A stretch of DNA of 41,300 bases, from NCBI GenBank assembly GCA_905182985.1, contig CAJJDN010000086.1, positions 1 to 41,300 of the forward strand, given 5' to 3'. This stretch comes from Paramecium sonneborni. Its lineage: Eukaryota; Ciliophora; Oligohymenophorea; Peniculida; Parameciidae. Under the pieces are notes generated by a model. That model made no database searches, was not told the origin of the DNA, and was given only the letters and a program-made list of their open reading frames with translations. Positions 1 through 14,000 of this stretch are shown here, piece by piece. Both the position numbers and the translations under genes were made by a program. Each line of letters starts with the position of its first letter. Position 1 is the first letter of the stretch.

Positions 1-1448
1 TTTAAATTCTAAATCTTTTTACTTTTTTCGATTTCCATTTAAATAAGCTAACTTTTTTTTGATCTTAAATTTAAAATTGAAGAAGTGTAATTGATTTCAA
101 CTTAATGTATCTTATTGTTCAAATTGTGAATATTTTCTAGATAATTTTTTTCTTATTCTCTAAGCTCTTATTGAATTGAATAGATAAGATTTGTAAATTC
201 TTTTTTTTTATTACAAAATTCACTATTAAGATTAGAAATTTATTATTGTAAAGTTTGTTTCTCATACTCTAACTTTTCTTATCTTATTTCTTCATCCTTT
301 ATTTCCTGTTAACAATTTTAAATATATTAATCTGATATATTTTGAGACATTAATTATAGTGATTTTTCAATTTATTCCTAATTTGATTCATTACCTTATT
401 TGTGAAAAATAGTTTGTTCAAATGAAATTTGTTGTGTTTGATTAATATTGTTTATAAAATCAGATATTTTTTTGATAATCTCTACATTTGTATTAGTATT
501 TTATATTAGCGTAGTCTAAGGAATTAATCCTTTGATGTTATTGATGATTTCTTATTCAGATGTTTGCTCTACTTAAACATCGCTGTTCTAATTTATGATT
601 AACGCACCAAAAGCTTATTTATTAATTTTAGGTAATTTTTTTAACATTGAAAAAAGTCTTTGTTTTATTAAACTTGATCTTTATAATTTTAGACAAAATA
701 TAATAAAATTAATAGGATTTTCATTTAGATAATTTGAGTAAATTGATTCTAAATTTTCTGAGTCTTCATCAAATTAAAATATTGGAGTATCTATAAGTTA
801 AAAGCTATCATTTAAGATATCCCCTTTCTTAAATTATTTTGTCTCTTTGTAATTGTTATTTTCATATGCTCGTTGCATCACAAATTATTTTAGCTCATCT
901 TCGTCGCTTAAAAGTAATATAGAAACGCAATCTATTTTATTTTTTATATTCAAAAACCCTTCTTAAATCAATTATTTTGAAGTACCCACTTATATTTTTA
1001 AGTTATTTTTAATTTGCTTGAATAGATAGATTTATAGCAAAAAAAGTATGGTTTTTTGTTTCATTTTAGTAAGATATTATTATTAGCATTTATAACATTT
1101 ATTTTGTGTTAAATTATCAATTTACTTTAGATCTAATGAAAATAAATATAATTCATAAGTTATACATTTTTAGTCTTATTATTGGTATAAAATTTAGCAA
1201 TTATTACAATACGATAACTTATAAAACCATCCATTTAATTTACTAATTTAAGTTCTTTATTCTTATTTATTACAACAAATTTAGTAAATTGTATCACTAT
1301 ATAAAATGATTTCATTTTATTTGATATTTTTATCCTAATTTTGTTTGCTCAATAGTTATATTTCGTTTGATAAAATTTTTTATAAGTTATTCTCAAGTAA
1401 GAGAACTTGATTAGTGGATAAGTATTCCTCTTCAAATTATTTTACCAT
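1..1448 (-). CDS. AIG1-like GTPase-related protein with coiled-coil tail, C terminus outside the window
   Basis: With TAA/TAG as Gln this frame has no TGA from the ATG at 1448 down to base 1: 482 codons, far longer than chance in such AT-rich DNA. The C terminus lies beyond the left edge. Residues about 60-130 carry Cys pairs (ICCN, YCNNC, KCYKC), possibly a zinc-binding region. A GTPase-like core follows, with LIDTP (G3-like), the hydrophobic strand NFIIFCLK, and LIINQNSD, which resembles the G4 strand of AIG1/GIMAP proteins. The tail is Glu/Gln/Lys-rich and predicted coiled coil. No convincing P-loop (GxxxxGKS/T) is seen before the G3 motif, so it may be a pseudo-GTPase, or an upstream exon is missing. 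A GTAAGT donor overlaps the start (a candidate 28-nt intron, 1431-1458), so the true start could be further upstream. It lies in the same orientation as the GTPase gene at 2104-3639. Confidence 0.6.
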
Positions 1449-1650
1449 AATACTTACCCTTTTTTATAATTATTCTTATTATTATTTTATTGTATTCTAT
1501 AAATTATCTTAAAGTATGCAAGAATTAGAGTTTTAAATGTTTTATAGTATACTAATAAAATTTGGTTTATTACTTTCATCAATTTTAGAAAATTAGTATA
1601 TTCTATTATTCTAAAGATTCTAAGGAGAATTATTTATAAAAAATGTATAA

Positions 1651-2000
1651 ATGTTTTCTACTTCTTAATCAAATGCTTCATTAAACAATTTTATTAATTA
1701 AGAAACTTTCTGAGTAACTGATTGAGCATATTCTAAACAGAAGACAATCTATATAATCATAAAATACTATGACAAAGCTAACAGAGAATGAATTGCTGAA
1801 GTTATTTCATTTTCTTCTGGAAAGTTCATGAATATAAGTTTTTTATCACCTTAATCTATTCTTTCTTTTATTAGCAATTTTTCAAATACAATCTCTTTAA
1901 ATTCAATTGGCAATAGTTTAAATAATTAATCCTTTTCAGAACCTTAGTCACCTAGAAATATAATAAGTTGTTACATAATGATTATAACGAAACATTTAAT
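1651..2000 (+). pseudogene. possible decayed coding remnant
   Basis: From the ATG at 1651 one plus-strand frame reads like protein (for example IAEVISFSSGKF and FSEPQSPRN) but is broken by three in-frame TGA codons near its start. A GT...AG intron cannot remove the first of them. Composition alone gives protein-looking translations in such AT-rich DNA, so this is a weak call. No family is recognised. The rest of 1449-2103 shows nothing that can be assigned. Confidence 0.2.
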
Positions 2001-2103
2001 TCAATATGAGAGTATGTTAGTAATTCTATTAAGAAGAAATAATAAAAAAATAAAATTAGATTATAATTAAATATTATATCAATATTTTTCACTTATTTTC
2101 AAA

Positions 2104-3639
2104 TCATTGCAGAATAACTACTTAGTTGGTTTTCATTAAGCTTTCAATTTTGGTAGCTAATTCAATTTATTTAGCCTTTTTCTCTTCACTTACTACATTT
2201 GCCAAATAATCTAACAAACCTGGATCTAATAATTCCTTTAATTATTCTTAAGGTAAAGGTTTTAATTCATGCCATATAAATGATTTACCACAGCCAATCT
2301 TACCTTTTCTTTCAAAATTTAAATGTTCATATAAGAACATTTATAAATTAGGTCTTTAAATTGGTATTATTTATTCTTGATAATTTTTAATTTATTGGTT
2401 GAATCTTTCGAATACTTACATCGATGGTGCTCTTTCCCTATTCTATTATGGAATCTGGAATGACTGAATTAAATTCTAAAATTAATAACTCTTATCCTTT
2501 TTTGAAAATTAAATTCCCAAATCATGATAAGTTATTCCTGATTCCTAAAATTAAAATTTGAATCTTTTTGGAGTCTTTTATTATTTGAAATGTTCTTCTT
2601 CATTTTCAGGTAATTTCCCACAAAATGTTTGATCTTCACATCCATAAACTTTCATCCAAATCTCACCACAATGAGGGCATTGTTTTATATAATTAAAACA
2701 TTGTTATTAGGATATCTTCATTTTATTTTAAGCAAGAAAAATCAAACCATTTACTTCCATTACCAATTCTTATTTTAATTGAGCATCAATTAAATAAACT
2801 AATTTATCATCCTCAAGTTTTGAATATAAATCATTAAATAAATTCATGTTATCTTTTTCAAATTTTAAGAGGGTTTCATCAGCATAATCTTTGATAGCGA
2901 TTGTTAATTGATGCATAACTTCAGGCATAGTTGGATCAGTCTCTGAAAAGTTTTTAATAAATGTTTTAATAGCTTTTGCAATTTTATCAAATTTAACACT
3001 AACTTAACCTTTTGCCTCATTAAGTTAATCAACTACATCATCTGCTAAATCAATAATATCAAAATGAGATTATATTTCAGCTTATGATAATTAACAAATT
3101 TTGCCTTTTTAATCACAGTTCTAAAGAATAACATCAATCCTTAAACATAAATCTTCTCCTTATGTTTCATTTGATACAAAAATCAAAGACTTAATATTAT
3201 ATCCTTTAATTAAATCAACTAACTCTTATTACCTTTTTTCTGGTTGATCTGCTTTATCCATATGAGTTGCAACAACAGTGATGATATCTTTGAATCTTTT
3301 AAATTACTATTAGATCATTGGTCTTAACTTCTCTTTCATTGTTGGTAGCCTCTCTAACTAGATAATTATTAAAATCTAATGAATTAATCCAAAGGTTAAG
3401 GCTGTCGAAATGCAAATTACATGACCCAATTTATCTTTATCTGTCCCTAAACCAGGAGTATCTATCAAATTAAAACCTTCTCCATAGGCACTTTAACTAA
3501 GAACAGATTGTCTTGTGACAGATGGTCCACCAAATTCTACTGGTTAATTTGCCTTACAAATTTTATTAAAAAGAGTTGTTTTACCATGACCAATATATCC
3601 AATTAAAACTACTTATTTCGTATTTTGATTTCTAAGCAT
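2104..3639 (-). CDS. AIG1/GIMAP-like GTPase with C-terminal Cys-rich motifs
   Basis: An uninterrupted frame of 512 codons (511 aa, no intron) from ATG 3639 to TGA 2104. The N-terminal G domain is intact: P-loop GYIGHGKT at residues 14-21, switch Thr about 42, DTPGLG at 60-65, and ATHMDKAD at about 124-131 as the G4 region. This pattern is typical of the AIG1-type P-loop GTPases found in many copies in ciliates. After an alpha-helical middle come Cys motifs (CPHCGEIW, YGCEDQTFC) and GCGKSFIWHE, which look like a zinc-binding or family-specific C-terminal region. Expected role: GTP binding and hydrolysis in an unknown cellular process. It has the same orientation as the related, more divergent gene at 1-1448, suggesting a local tandem pair. 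Confidence 0.85.
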
Positions 3640-3993
3640 CCTTTGATATTATTTTAAGTCTTTATTCCTTAGTATTCAGCTATTCAGCTTAATCTATTAC
3701 AAAATTCTATTAAGAAATATTATCATAATCTATTTCAAATAATTCAAAAAATTAAATAAATATAGAATTAATTCTTTATCGTCTATTTTTTAAAGATATA
3801 ACCAATATATTTTATTTGAATTAATATTGCTCATTTTCAATTTGCAGTTTGAAAAAACTTATTTAGATGATAAGTTTTGCCTAATCTAATTGAATCTTCT
3901 AGTTGATTTATTTTTCTTCTTGTTATGAATTTCTTAATTTTTTCAATCAAAACCTTAAGTGAAAATGTTTTCAAGTTGTTCTATAGGTCGAGG

Positions 3994-5050
3994 TATCAAA
4001 AAAATTTTAAATACATTTCTCTAAATGAATTGTCTATTATAAAATATTTTACTTTATAAACCATTGTTGCTTTGTGGCATTCCTGGATTTATGATGTTAC
4101 ATGTAAGAAATCATTTCTGAATGTTAAAGGATTGGTTATGCAATTAGAACTAAGGATATTAATTTCTTGTTCCTAATTTTTCAAATATATAATATTATTA
4201 ATTTGTTTTAATTCTATAATATATTGGTTAAATAGTTAATTTATTTTTCCACTTATATTTAAATATTTTTGTTTACTATGTCATTTACCAATTCTTATTA
4301 TATAAAAAATTAAAATCTTTATCCTGTGGCAAATATTTTATATGTTTATATCATCAAAATATACTTAGAATCAATATAATTACTTATTTAAATAAGTATT
4401 TAATCAGTAATTTAATATATAAAACTATATTATTATGATTTATTTAAATTATTTTTTAATCTTATTTTTTATTTACCTCGACTCAAAATCCTTTATAAAA
4501 GATGTAAATAAAATTCTTATTTTAACTTTAAGTAGTGAATTAAATTAAATTAAGAGTCCATTTTTATTAATAAAAATATCCTTTAATTCTGGAATAAATG
4601 ATGATTCATATCAGTATCAAGAATTTTATATTGATCATTTAATTGCTAATAGAGATGAGATTACCTGAAAAATTAATAACTAATAATTTGATAATGTCTT
4701 CTCACTAGAATCTCCAAATAGAATATTAAGTTTTTGATAATTTTGAGAGTTGTTTTTATAAATTATTATAGCTTTTCCTAATTAAATTTCCCTTCAATTC
4801 AAACAATTTGTGCATATTGTAGTTTTCATTTTAGATAAGATAATTTTAAATATGAACAGTTTATTAAAATAAAACAACAATGGATTAGTTTAGGATAAAA
4901 TGTATACAGAATACAGTTCTTCTTAAAAATTAAACTATTAGAAAAAGAATTAATTTTTAAAATAAATTATGGATACATTGAGAAATAATCAAGTTAGACT
5001 AGAACAATTATTAACAGATTAATAAGTTATTTTGAATAATTAATAACAAC
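3994..5050. repeat. first copy of a 1057-bp direct duplication flanking an N
   Basis: This block reappears at 5052-6108 with no difference that I can see by eye, separated only by the N at 5051. The sequence left of 3994 continues into copy one and the sequence right of 6108 continues from copy two, exactly what two overlapping contigs joined end to end would give. Confidence 0.95.
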
Positions 5051-6960
5051 NTATCAAAAAAATTTTAAATACATTTCTCTAAATGAATTGTCTATTATAA
5101 AATATTTTACTTTATAAACCATTGTTGCTTTGTGGCATTCCTGGATTTATGATGTTACATGTAAGAAATCATTTCTGAATGTTAAAGGATTGGTTATGCA
5201 ATTAGAACTAAGGATATTAATTTCTTGTTCCTAATTTTTCAAATATATAATATTATTAATTTGTTTTAATTCTATAATATATTGGTTAAATAGTTAATTT
5301 ATTTTTCCACTTATATTTAAATATTTTTGTTTACTATGTCATTTACCAATTCTTATTATATAAAAAATTAAAATCTTTATCCTGTGGCAAATATTTTATA
5401 TGTTTATATCATCAAAATATACTTAGAATCAATATAATTACTTATTTAAATAAGTATTTAATCAGTAATTTAATATATAAAACTATATTATTATGATTTA
5501 TTTAAATTATTTTTTAATCTTATTTTTTATTTACCTCGACTCAAAATCCTTTATAAAAGATGTAAATAAAATTCTTATTTTAACTTTAAGTAGTGAATTA
5601 AATTAAATTAAGAGTCCATTTTTATTAATAAAAATATCCTTTAATTCTGGAATAAATGATGATTCATATCAGTATCAAGAATTTTATATTGATCATTTAA
5701 TTGCTAATAGAGATGAGATTACCTGAAAAATTAATAACTAATAATTTGATAATGTCTTCTCACTAGAATCTCCAAATAGAATATTAAGTTTTTGATAATT
5801 TTGAGAGTTGTTTTTATAAATTATTATAGCTTTTCCTAATTAAATTTCCCTTCAATTCAAACAATTTGTGCATATTGTAGTTTTCATTTTAGATAAGATA
5901 ATTTTAAATATGAACAGTTTATTAAAATAAAACAACAATGGATTAGTTTAGGATAAAATGTATACAGAATACAGTTCTTCTTAAAAATTAAACTATTAGA
6001 AAAAGAATTAATTTTTAAAATAAATTATGGATACATTGAGAAATAATCAAGTTAGACTAGAACAATTATTAACAGATTAATAAGTTATTTTGAATAATTA
6101 ATAACAACAATCGATGTAATGATTGTTAATCTAAATTATATTAAATCAAATGAACATTCTTCAGATTTATTAAAGATTAAGCATTTACTATTGAGTAATA
6201 AATAGGTTTTAAGGCTCTCTTCATTGATTTTATTTAGCCTTTTGTTAGTTTAATTGCTTAATTTATTGGATATATTATTTGATTATCCAAATAATGAAAT
6301 TGATGTTTACTGATTTGTTTTTTTTTCTTAAATTGAGATTATTATTAAAGTAGAAATATAATTGTATCATGACTAGACTCTAATCATGTTAAAAAGTAAA
6401 ACTTATTATAAAATATTAGGAACTAAATCGTAAATGATATTTGCTATAATCATAATTTTACAAGCTTAATTGATTTCCTTCACTTATGAGCTATTGATGA
6501 AATTTACTCCCCAAATAAATAAGGTATTTTATATCATTAAAAATTTAAGAAAAATTTCTCCTAATTTCAGTTGGAGTTGATTGTGTACTAATCGGGATAC
6601 AAATATCTACATTAACAATATATTTATCTCATCAAAAATAAGAATTGAAAATACAGAGAAATTTATAACAATAAAATTTAGATTTTTTAATCATATATGA
6701 AATAATTATTTTTGCACCAGTATGATATTCTTCTCTGTTGCCTTTTACTTCAAACTTTATATTTTATATAGGATTTCTTTAATAATAGATTAAAGGAAGA
6801 GTAAAAATATTATACTAAAATTAAGTTCTCCTTAGAAGCGAATTCAATTTTCGGAATGTCAAATAGTTTCAATTATGGATATATTATACATTGTACTTGT
6901 GATTAATAGAAAATTATTATTTCATAAATACATTATTTTTTATTTATCTTATAATAATTT
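4435..6960 (+). pseudogene. possible decayed membrane-protein gene (spans the duplicated block)
   Basis: In the ciliate code the ATG at 4435 (again at 5493 in the second copy) opens a 77-codon frame. It starts with a signal-peptide-like segment (MIYLNYFLILFFIYLD) and ends at TGA 4666-4668 (5724-5726). The same frame stays protein-like beyond the stop, with Gln/Asn-rich stretches and later hydrophobic segments (FLLISVGVDCVLIGIQ near 6550-6600; NLDFLIIYEIIIF near 6690). It contains about a dozen in-frame TGAs with no suitable introns. That stop density is no lower than chance, so either this is an old pseudogene or the resemblance is compositional. A further hydrophobic open stretch lies at about 7315-7485. 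No family is recognised. Confidence 0.25.
5052..6108. repeat. second copy of the 1057-bp direct duplication
   Basis: Matches 3994-5050 throughout by eye, offset by 1058 because of the single N. Probably an unmerged contig overlap rather than a biological duplication. Confidence 0.95.
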
Positions 6961-8037
6961 TTTAGAAAATAATATGATAATTTTTTATGTCAAATCAAGC
7001 AAAATTATAAATCTAATCCCATAGAATTATAACAAACTTAATCAATCTAATTGAATAAATGAAAATCAAATCATTTTTCAAAGCTATTTTCATTATATAA
7101 TTCCATTCAAATTGAATTTTAAATTTTGAATGAATATTTTATGTATAACATAAACAAATAGGACAAATCGTAATGATCCTATATTTTTCTTGGTAATCTT
7201 AATTTTATTTATTTTTTATGAGTTACTAGGCTTAATACTTCATAGTAAATAGTTGTATTTGAATTTTTAAAAAAGCTATTTTTATTTCTTAAATTAAATC
7301 AGGTTATTTAATAAAATTAAGGTAGGTCTGTGTAAATTAAGAGTTAATTAGTATAATGTTGAATTGAAAATTTGGAGTAAATTTGTATTAATTTTAGATA
7401 AAATTGTAGTTTTAGATTAACTAACAATAATCATTCTTGTTCTATCTGTACTTTGGTCTTATCCTAAAAATACTATTTAAAAATGATACTACAATTTAGA
7501 ATTGGATAAATATAAATTTTGTGAATTGTATTTCCATTATTTAATTTATTAGAATTTACTTAGTAAATCTCTATGATTTTCTGTTATACTCTGGTAATTT
7601 CTGTATTTATGATTCTAACTAAAGTCTTTAAAGTAATTTTATTAGTATTTTAATATTAATAAATCTAGTATATATTAAATTAAATTAGTAATAATAACAT
7701 ATAATCAATTAATTTCTATAATAAGTATTTTAGATAATAATCTACAATCTTTATTAGAAATAATGAGTGTTTATTGATGTGTATACAATTAAGTTTTAAA
7801 GTGTTTTAAGTCTTCTATTAGTTTTTAAATCATACTTCGAAAGATTTCGGAAATAAGTGTTTCATAATTAAATTAATTTTTAAAGGTATCTGTTAATAGA
7901 TTAATTGATAAGGGATTTTTATTGTTAATTAGGAATGCAATATTGTTTTATTTGTTTTTTTTTGATTCCCAATCAGGATTATAATTTTTAAGCCTTTGAT
8001 TATATTGTTCCAATATAAATATTAAATTAATAAAAAT

Positions 8038-11000
8038 ATGTAAAATCCACTCTTTTACAAAAGTAAATGTTTGATATTTATACAACACAGATAGGTTATA
8101 GAGAGGAGATAATTAGAGTGTGAAATTTATTGTTAGCTTAAGTGAGAATTTAGAGTATCAAAAGAATTTGTTGAAATATTGGGATTAGATTGGAAAGAAT
8201 CCATAAGGAAAAGTATTGTCAAGTGAGTTGTTAGAGGTGAATTTCTATTGGTATTATAGGTTATTACAGCAATAATGAAGTGTATAATATGTTTGCCAGA
8301 TGAAAGTTTGAAACAGTTATCATAATAGTATTTAGAATCAATGACAGATGTTGATCCAAATCTACCTGAATACTTATCTTATCAGGTATTTGTAGATGCA
8401 ATAACTTAATTATTGTTTTAATTGATAAATCAACCAGATTTGAGTTCTGCAATATACCTTTTGAAAACAATTCATGCTCGAATATATCGTCGTTCATTGA
8501 TAGATGTTAAAGGTAATGGCATGTTATGATGATTAGACAATACAAATTAAGAAATTGATTATCATATTCTTGTAAAAATTCATAGCACAGATAGAGTAGA
8601 ACAGAGTTTGAAAAGTGATAATAAAAAGTCTTACTTTCCTATTTATTATACAGAACAATATATATATAATCCTGAGTAATTAAAGAGTGCTGATATTATA
8701 CCAAGCAGAATTATAAAATATAAATTAGCACCTCTTAATGAAATTATTCCTATAGGTATGAGCTGTGAATGCATGATATTTGCTTTAATGAATAATAATT
8801 GTCAAGAGAGTGAATATTAACATTATACATCAGCATAATATGCATTTGCTAAGGAAATTAAGTTAATTGGTAATGTTACTGAAACATTCCTTATGACATT
8901 ACCTAATAGTTAATTAGTTCCAGAAATAGGATTGCAATATTTAATAGAATAGAATGATGATTCTTATGGATTTCATTCTCAATATTATAAATTAAACAAG
9001 TTAATTACAAGAGATGTTTAATGGTGTTAATTTCCATTAAAGAATTAAGATGGAAATAAATTATTAATAAATATAAAAAGCGAATTCTTCACAGAAGAAG
9101 ATTATAGAATTGATTAAATAAATAAAGTGAATAAAAAATGGGAAAGAAAAATAGTTTCAGCTAAAAGATAATTATTGACTTCTTAATTATAAACTTTTGA
9201 TATAAGTAAATCATCTAACCCAGATAAAAGATAACCTAAGAATATTCAATTTATCTTAAGAACCTTTTTAGGTGATTTAAATTAACCTAAAGATTAATAA
9301 TAATTATTATCTGCATTAGAAGTTATCTAAGAATAGTAACAAAATATATAATTACCTACATTTTAATCATATTTAAGTAAATTCATTTCACCAAAAGGAT
9401 AATTACCAATAGATAGTAAAAATCCTTATGAAGATGATGTTATAGAATATGCAAATTAAGCACCTCCTTAAATATTTTTGATTGCTAAACCAAGAAGTGG
9501 AAGGAGTACATTTGCTAAGGCTTTAGCTAAATAACTTGATTTAGAATATTTAGATTTAGAAAAAGGAATTTAAAGAATTTATGCAAAAGTATCAGAAAAT
9601 GAAAATAGTCCATAAATGGATGAAGAAGGGAATCCAAAAGAATTTTTGAATCCTTTAGAGAGAGAAGTTTTTGATTCTTTAAGATTTGGAAGAGAATTGA
9701 CTTAAGAATAATTGGAATAATTATTTAATGTTGAATTACAATAAGATTTACCTAAAAATAAAGGATATATTTTAGATTTACCTTTAGAGAATATATTTTG
9801 GGTTAATTCAATATTATCAAACAAAATGAATCTACCTAAAATTGGATGTAGATATTTTACTCATGTTGTCAATTTAGATTAATCAGATGAAGATATATTA
9901 CATTTTGCATCTAGAATTATGGAAAAATAAGATGATTTAGTTGCAACATCATAATTTGATAGAGAAGAATAAAAAAGACCAAAAATTAAATACAAAGATC
10001 CAAATGATCCTGATGAAGAGGAAGATTAAGGAGAAAATTAAGATGAAGAAGATAAACCACCTATTATTCCAGAAAAAGATTTATTTTATAGACCTTTAGA
10101 TTAAGAATTTCTAGTATAATCATTATCAAATTTTAAAGAATCATAATAAAAATTATTATCATTATATGATCATTTACCTGATTAGAATATAATAAAACTT
10201 TAATCTGCTGGTTTAACAACTTAATAATTAGTTGATCGTGTATTTACATAAATTTTGAAAGGATAACCACTAAGACCATTAGCTATAAAATTAGAAGGTG
10301 GTTCAGAAAAGGATTTGTTAGGATTAAATTTAACTGATGAAAAGGTTTATAGAATGTGGTCATAATGGTAATAGGTTGATGCAGTTGAATTAGTATTAAA
10401 AGATAAGATTATAGCAGGTAAAGCAGAATTTGCATGTGAATATGCTGGAAGAGTTTTTTTATTTGATAATGAAGAAAATTAAAATAAATTTATAAATTAT
10501 CCTAGAAAATATTTGTGTAAAGCTCCTTAATTACCTAAAACTTATATTGTATCAGTTTAAGGACCAAAATGTTCAGGAAAGAATACAGTTGCTAGTTAAT
10601 TAGCAGAATTTTATGGTTGGACTTTAGTTGATGTAGAAGATATAATAAGAAAGAAAGTATAAGCATAATAAGAAAGAAGTAAGCATTTACAATCTACATT
10701 TGATCCAAGAATAAATGATATTCATTTAACTGAAATAGAATGGAAAGAATTCTATAAAGGTAATGTCATAAAAGATGTATTACCAATGGTTTTGAATTAT
10801 TTAAATATACCTTTATAAAGAAAACCTACAGGATGGGGAGAACCAAAGAAAGAGGAAGAAGAATAACCACAAGAAGAAGATGAAGAAAAAAAGAAGAAAG
10901 AAGCAAAAAAACAATAAGCAAAAAAGAAAAAAGAAGAAGTTGTTGAAGTAGTTGAAGATAATGTTAAACCTGTTACGCCTCCTCCTGAAGATGTACCCAC

Positions 11001-14000
11001 TAAAGAAATTATTCCATTATTAGATGCTGAATTAAAAATAGCTGAAACATCAAAACCTAAAGGAATTGTAATTATTGGATATCCTTAAACATAAGAATAA
11101 ATAGATTAATTAAATTTATGGGGAATTAAAATAGATAAATTCTTAATATTATAAGATAGATCAGAAGAACCTGGATAAATACTATTGTAACGTAATCCTG
11201 ATATTATAATTGAATAAGAATTAAATTAAATTAATGCATTATCTGCATTAATAAAAGAAACTTATTAAGAAGAAAATGTTAAAGAAATTCCTATTGATGG
11301 AACCAAAGATGAAGTTTGGTCTAGAGTACGTTTAGCATTAGATCCATTTTATATTAAAGTTGATGATGAAGGATTGGTAAGAGTGCCAGGAGATGTATAA
11401 GAAGGTGAAGAACCTATTCCTTATGGTGATTATGCTAATTATTGTCCTGTTACATTATAAAAAACTAATTGGTTAGTACCTGGAAAAGAAGAATTTATAG
11501 CTTTAGTAAGAGGAAGAGTTTATAGATTTTATGGAGAAAAAGAATAATAAATATTTAAAGATAATGTTTAATTATTTGTTCCATCTAAAATTACAATACC
11601 ATAACCAAGAATTATGTTTATTGGTGTTAGAGGTAGTGGTTTACATACTTAATTAAAAATATTAAATAGATTATATAAGTTACCTATTTTAGATTTAAAA
11701 GCTAATTTAATTTAAAGTTTAGAAATAAATAAGAAGAATAGATAATTAAATAGATATTATATGAAAGGATTTAAACCTAAAGAATTAGATGCTGATGGAA
11801 AAGAAATACCAGATCCTGAAATAACAGAAGATCCTGCTGATTTTGATCGTAAAGCTCATGAAATTGAAGTATTAAATAAGATTTTAGATTGCGCAGGTGT
11901 TATTATAAATGCTAATTTCTTTGATGTTTCAGAAGAACTTGTTTCAACTCCAATTGTTGATTTATTAGTTGAAGCCAAAAAGTTACCTGAATATGTTATT
12001 TTATTGAAAATTGAACCTGAAAATTTTATAAAAAGAAATTTCAATTCAAAAGTTATAGAAGATGAATATTAAATGAAAATGGAAGAATTAAGATAAAAAA
12101 GATATTAAGAAAGAGTTGAAGCAAGAAATAAAGCTATTGAAGAAGGAGCAGAAGAATTACCATCTTTAGAAGCACCTACAGGAGAAGAAGAAGATCCAGA
12201 AGCACCTAAATTAGATGAAATGTTAAAAGAATAAAAAGATAAATTATTATAATAACATGAAGCTGATATGGCAAGGATTGAAGAATTATAAAGATAATTT
12301 GAAGAACTTAAAATAAATGCTGTAATACTTAGTACTGATACTACTATCGAAAATGTTACTGAAAGAATTACATCATAATTAGAAAATGTTATGGATAGAG
12401 AATATAGAGAAAATATGTTAGAAAAAGAATAATGTTAAAAATTAAATTTATATCCTGATCCAACCAATTTCAAATTAAATAAATTAGATATCTATGAAAA
12501 ATTATATACTCATAAATAATCTAAATATGGAAATAGAAATGCTACCACTTTATAAAATGTTCCTCATTGTAGGGATTATCCAGTTTTATATAGAAATAGA
12601 ATTTATTATCTTGATAATGAGGATTAAAGAGAATAGGTTTGTTCAAAACCATATAAATACTTTTATAAACCTACAGTTCCAAATGATGTTTAAATCAAAC
12701 CTACTATTTTTATTTTAGGAAAAGTAAAATCAGGTAAAACTGAAATAGTGAGATTATTAAGTGAAAAATTGAATCTAGTGAGAGTCAAAGTGTCTCATTT
12801 GTTAGCTGAATTTGTAACAAATTAAACTGATTTATTGGCAGTGAATATCAAAAATTAATTAAAAGAAGGTAAAGAAGTAGATACTAATTATCTCATTTAA
12901 ATAATATAAAAAAGAATTTAGTTGGCTGATGTTTATAATTAAGGATATATTTTAGATGGATATCCAAGAACTATTGATGAAGCTTTAGCATTATCAAAAG
13001 TAGGTATTATACCAACAGTAGTATTTGTTTGTGATAAAGATGATGAGTATGTAATTAGTAAATTAAATCCTAAATTTGGAGGTATTGATCATGTAGTTCA
13101 TTAAAGATTATAAGCTAATTAAACTTCATTATTAGCATCATATTATTCATCAAATTTCAATAATGTTAGATATTTATAAGTTGGATAAGTATCGAATTGG
13201 GGTATGATTTCATTATGTACTAAATGTATCTAACAAAATCTATACTCGAGAGCATTAGTTGCTCGATCATTAATAACTCAAGAACCAGTTAGAGTAAGTT
13301 CATTAACTTTGACTGAATAATAAATTATTTAAAAGTTAAGTCCTTTATATAATTATTGTCCTGTATTGATAAAAGCAAAAAAGAATTATGTCGCCAGTTA
13401 ATTAAGAAGTCCATATTTATTATTTTATGATGATTAATTATTCTATGTATCAAGTGAAGATACAGAATAAGATTTCATTAAGAATCCTACTCATTATTGC
13501 AATAATTCAATTGAAAAATATAAAATACCTAAACAATTAACTGTTGGGGATAAATTTGATCCATTTCCAGAATACAAGGGTATTTAATATTATAAATGAT
13601 ATTTTAGGTCATTGCCCAGTTGAATTAATTAATAATAATTTAGTTAAGGGTTTTAATAACTTAGTAATTGTTCATAAAAATTAACAATTAATATTTGCTA
13701 ATGCACATAATATGTAGTTATTTGAAATGAATCCTTAAAGATATAAACATGCTAGATTACCAGATAAAATGTAATTAGGAGAATTATAATCTGTTAAGGT
13801 ATATTAAATAATTATATATTAGAATATTGCTAAGAAAGTTGCAAAAAGAGGTGATTGTACATCTTATTTGGAATTACATCTCAAAAATATAATTATTAGA
13901 GTTTTGGCTTAATTGGGATATTAGAAACCTAAATACCCAACATTATCTTGTAAAGAAACAGTTTTGAAGTTTATTGCAATTTCTTTAAAAGCAAATAATA

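Larger units (their letters stand above)
3640..8037. other. gene-poor AT-rich region
   Basis: About 4.4 kb (about 3.3 kb after collapsing the duplicated block) between the GTPase gene and the AK9-like gene with no convincing intact gene. TGA stops occur in every frame I followed at about the rate expected by chance. The only structure seen is the duplicated block around the N at 5051 and scattered open stretches described as a possible remnant. The density contrasts sharply with the packed genes to the right, where gaps are mostly below 200 bp. Confidence 0.6.

Noticed and set aside
3994..6108. Tandem duplication as a biological event
   Set aside because: The copies look identical and are separated only by an N, with outer flanks continuing from opposite copies; an unmerged assembly overlap explains it better.
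4435..6960. TGA read as tryptophan in this region
   Set aside because: TGA ends every well-supported gene in the window and TGG is used normally for Trp.
10797..11000. Minus-strand Ser/Phe-rich frame
   Set aside because: It is the antisense of the Glu/Lys-rich linker in the AK9-like gene.
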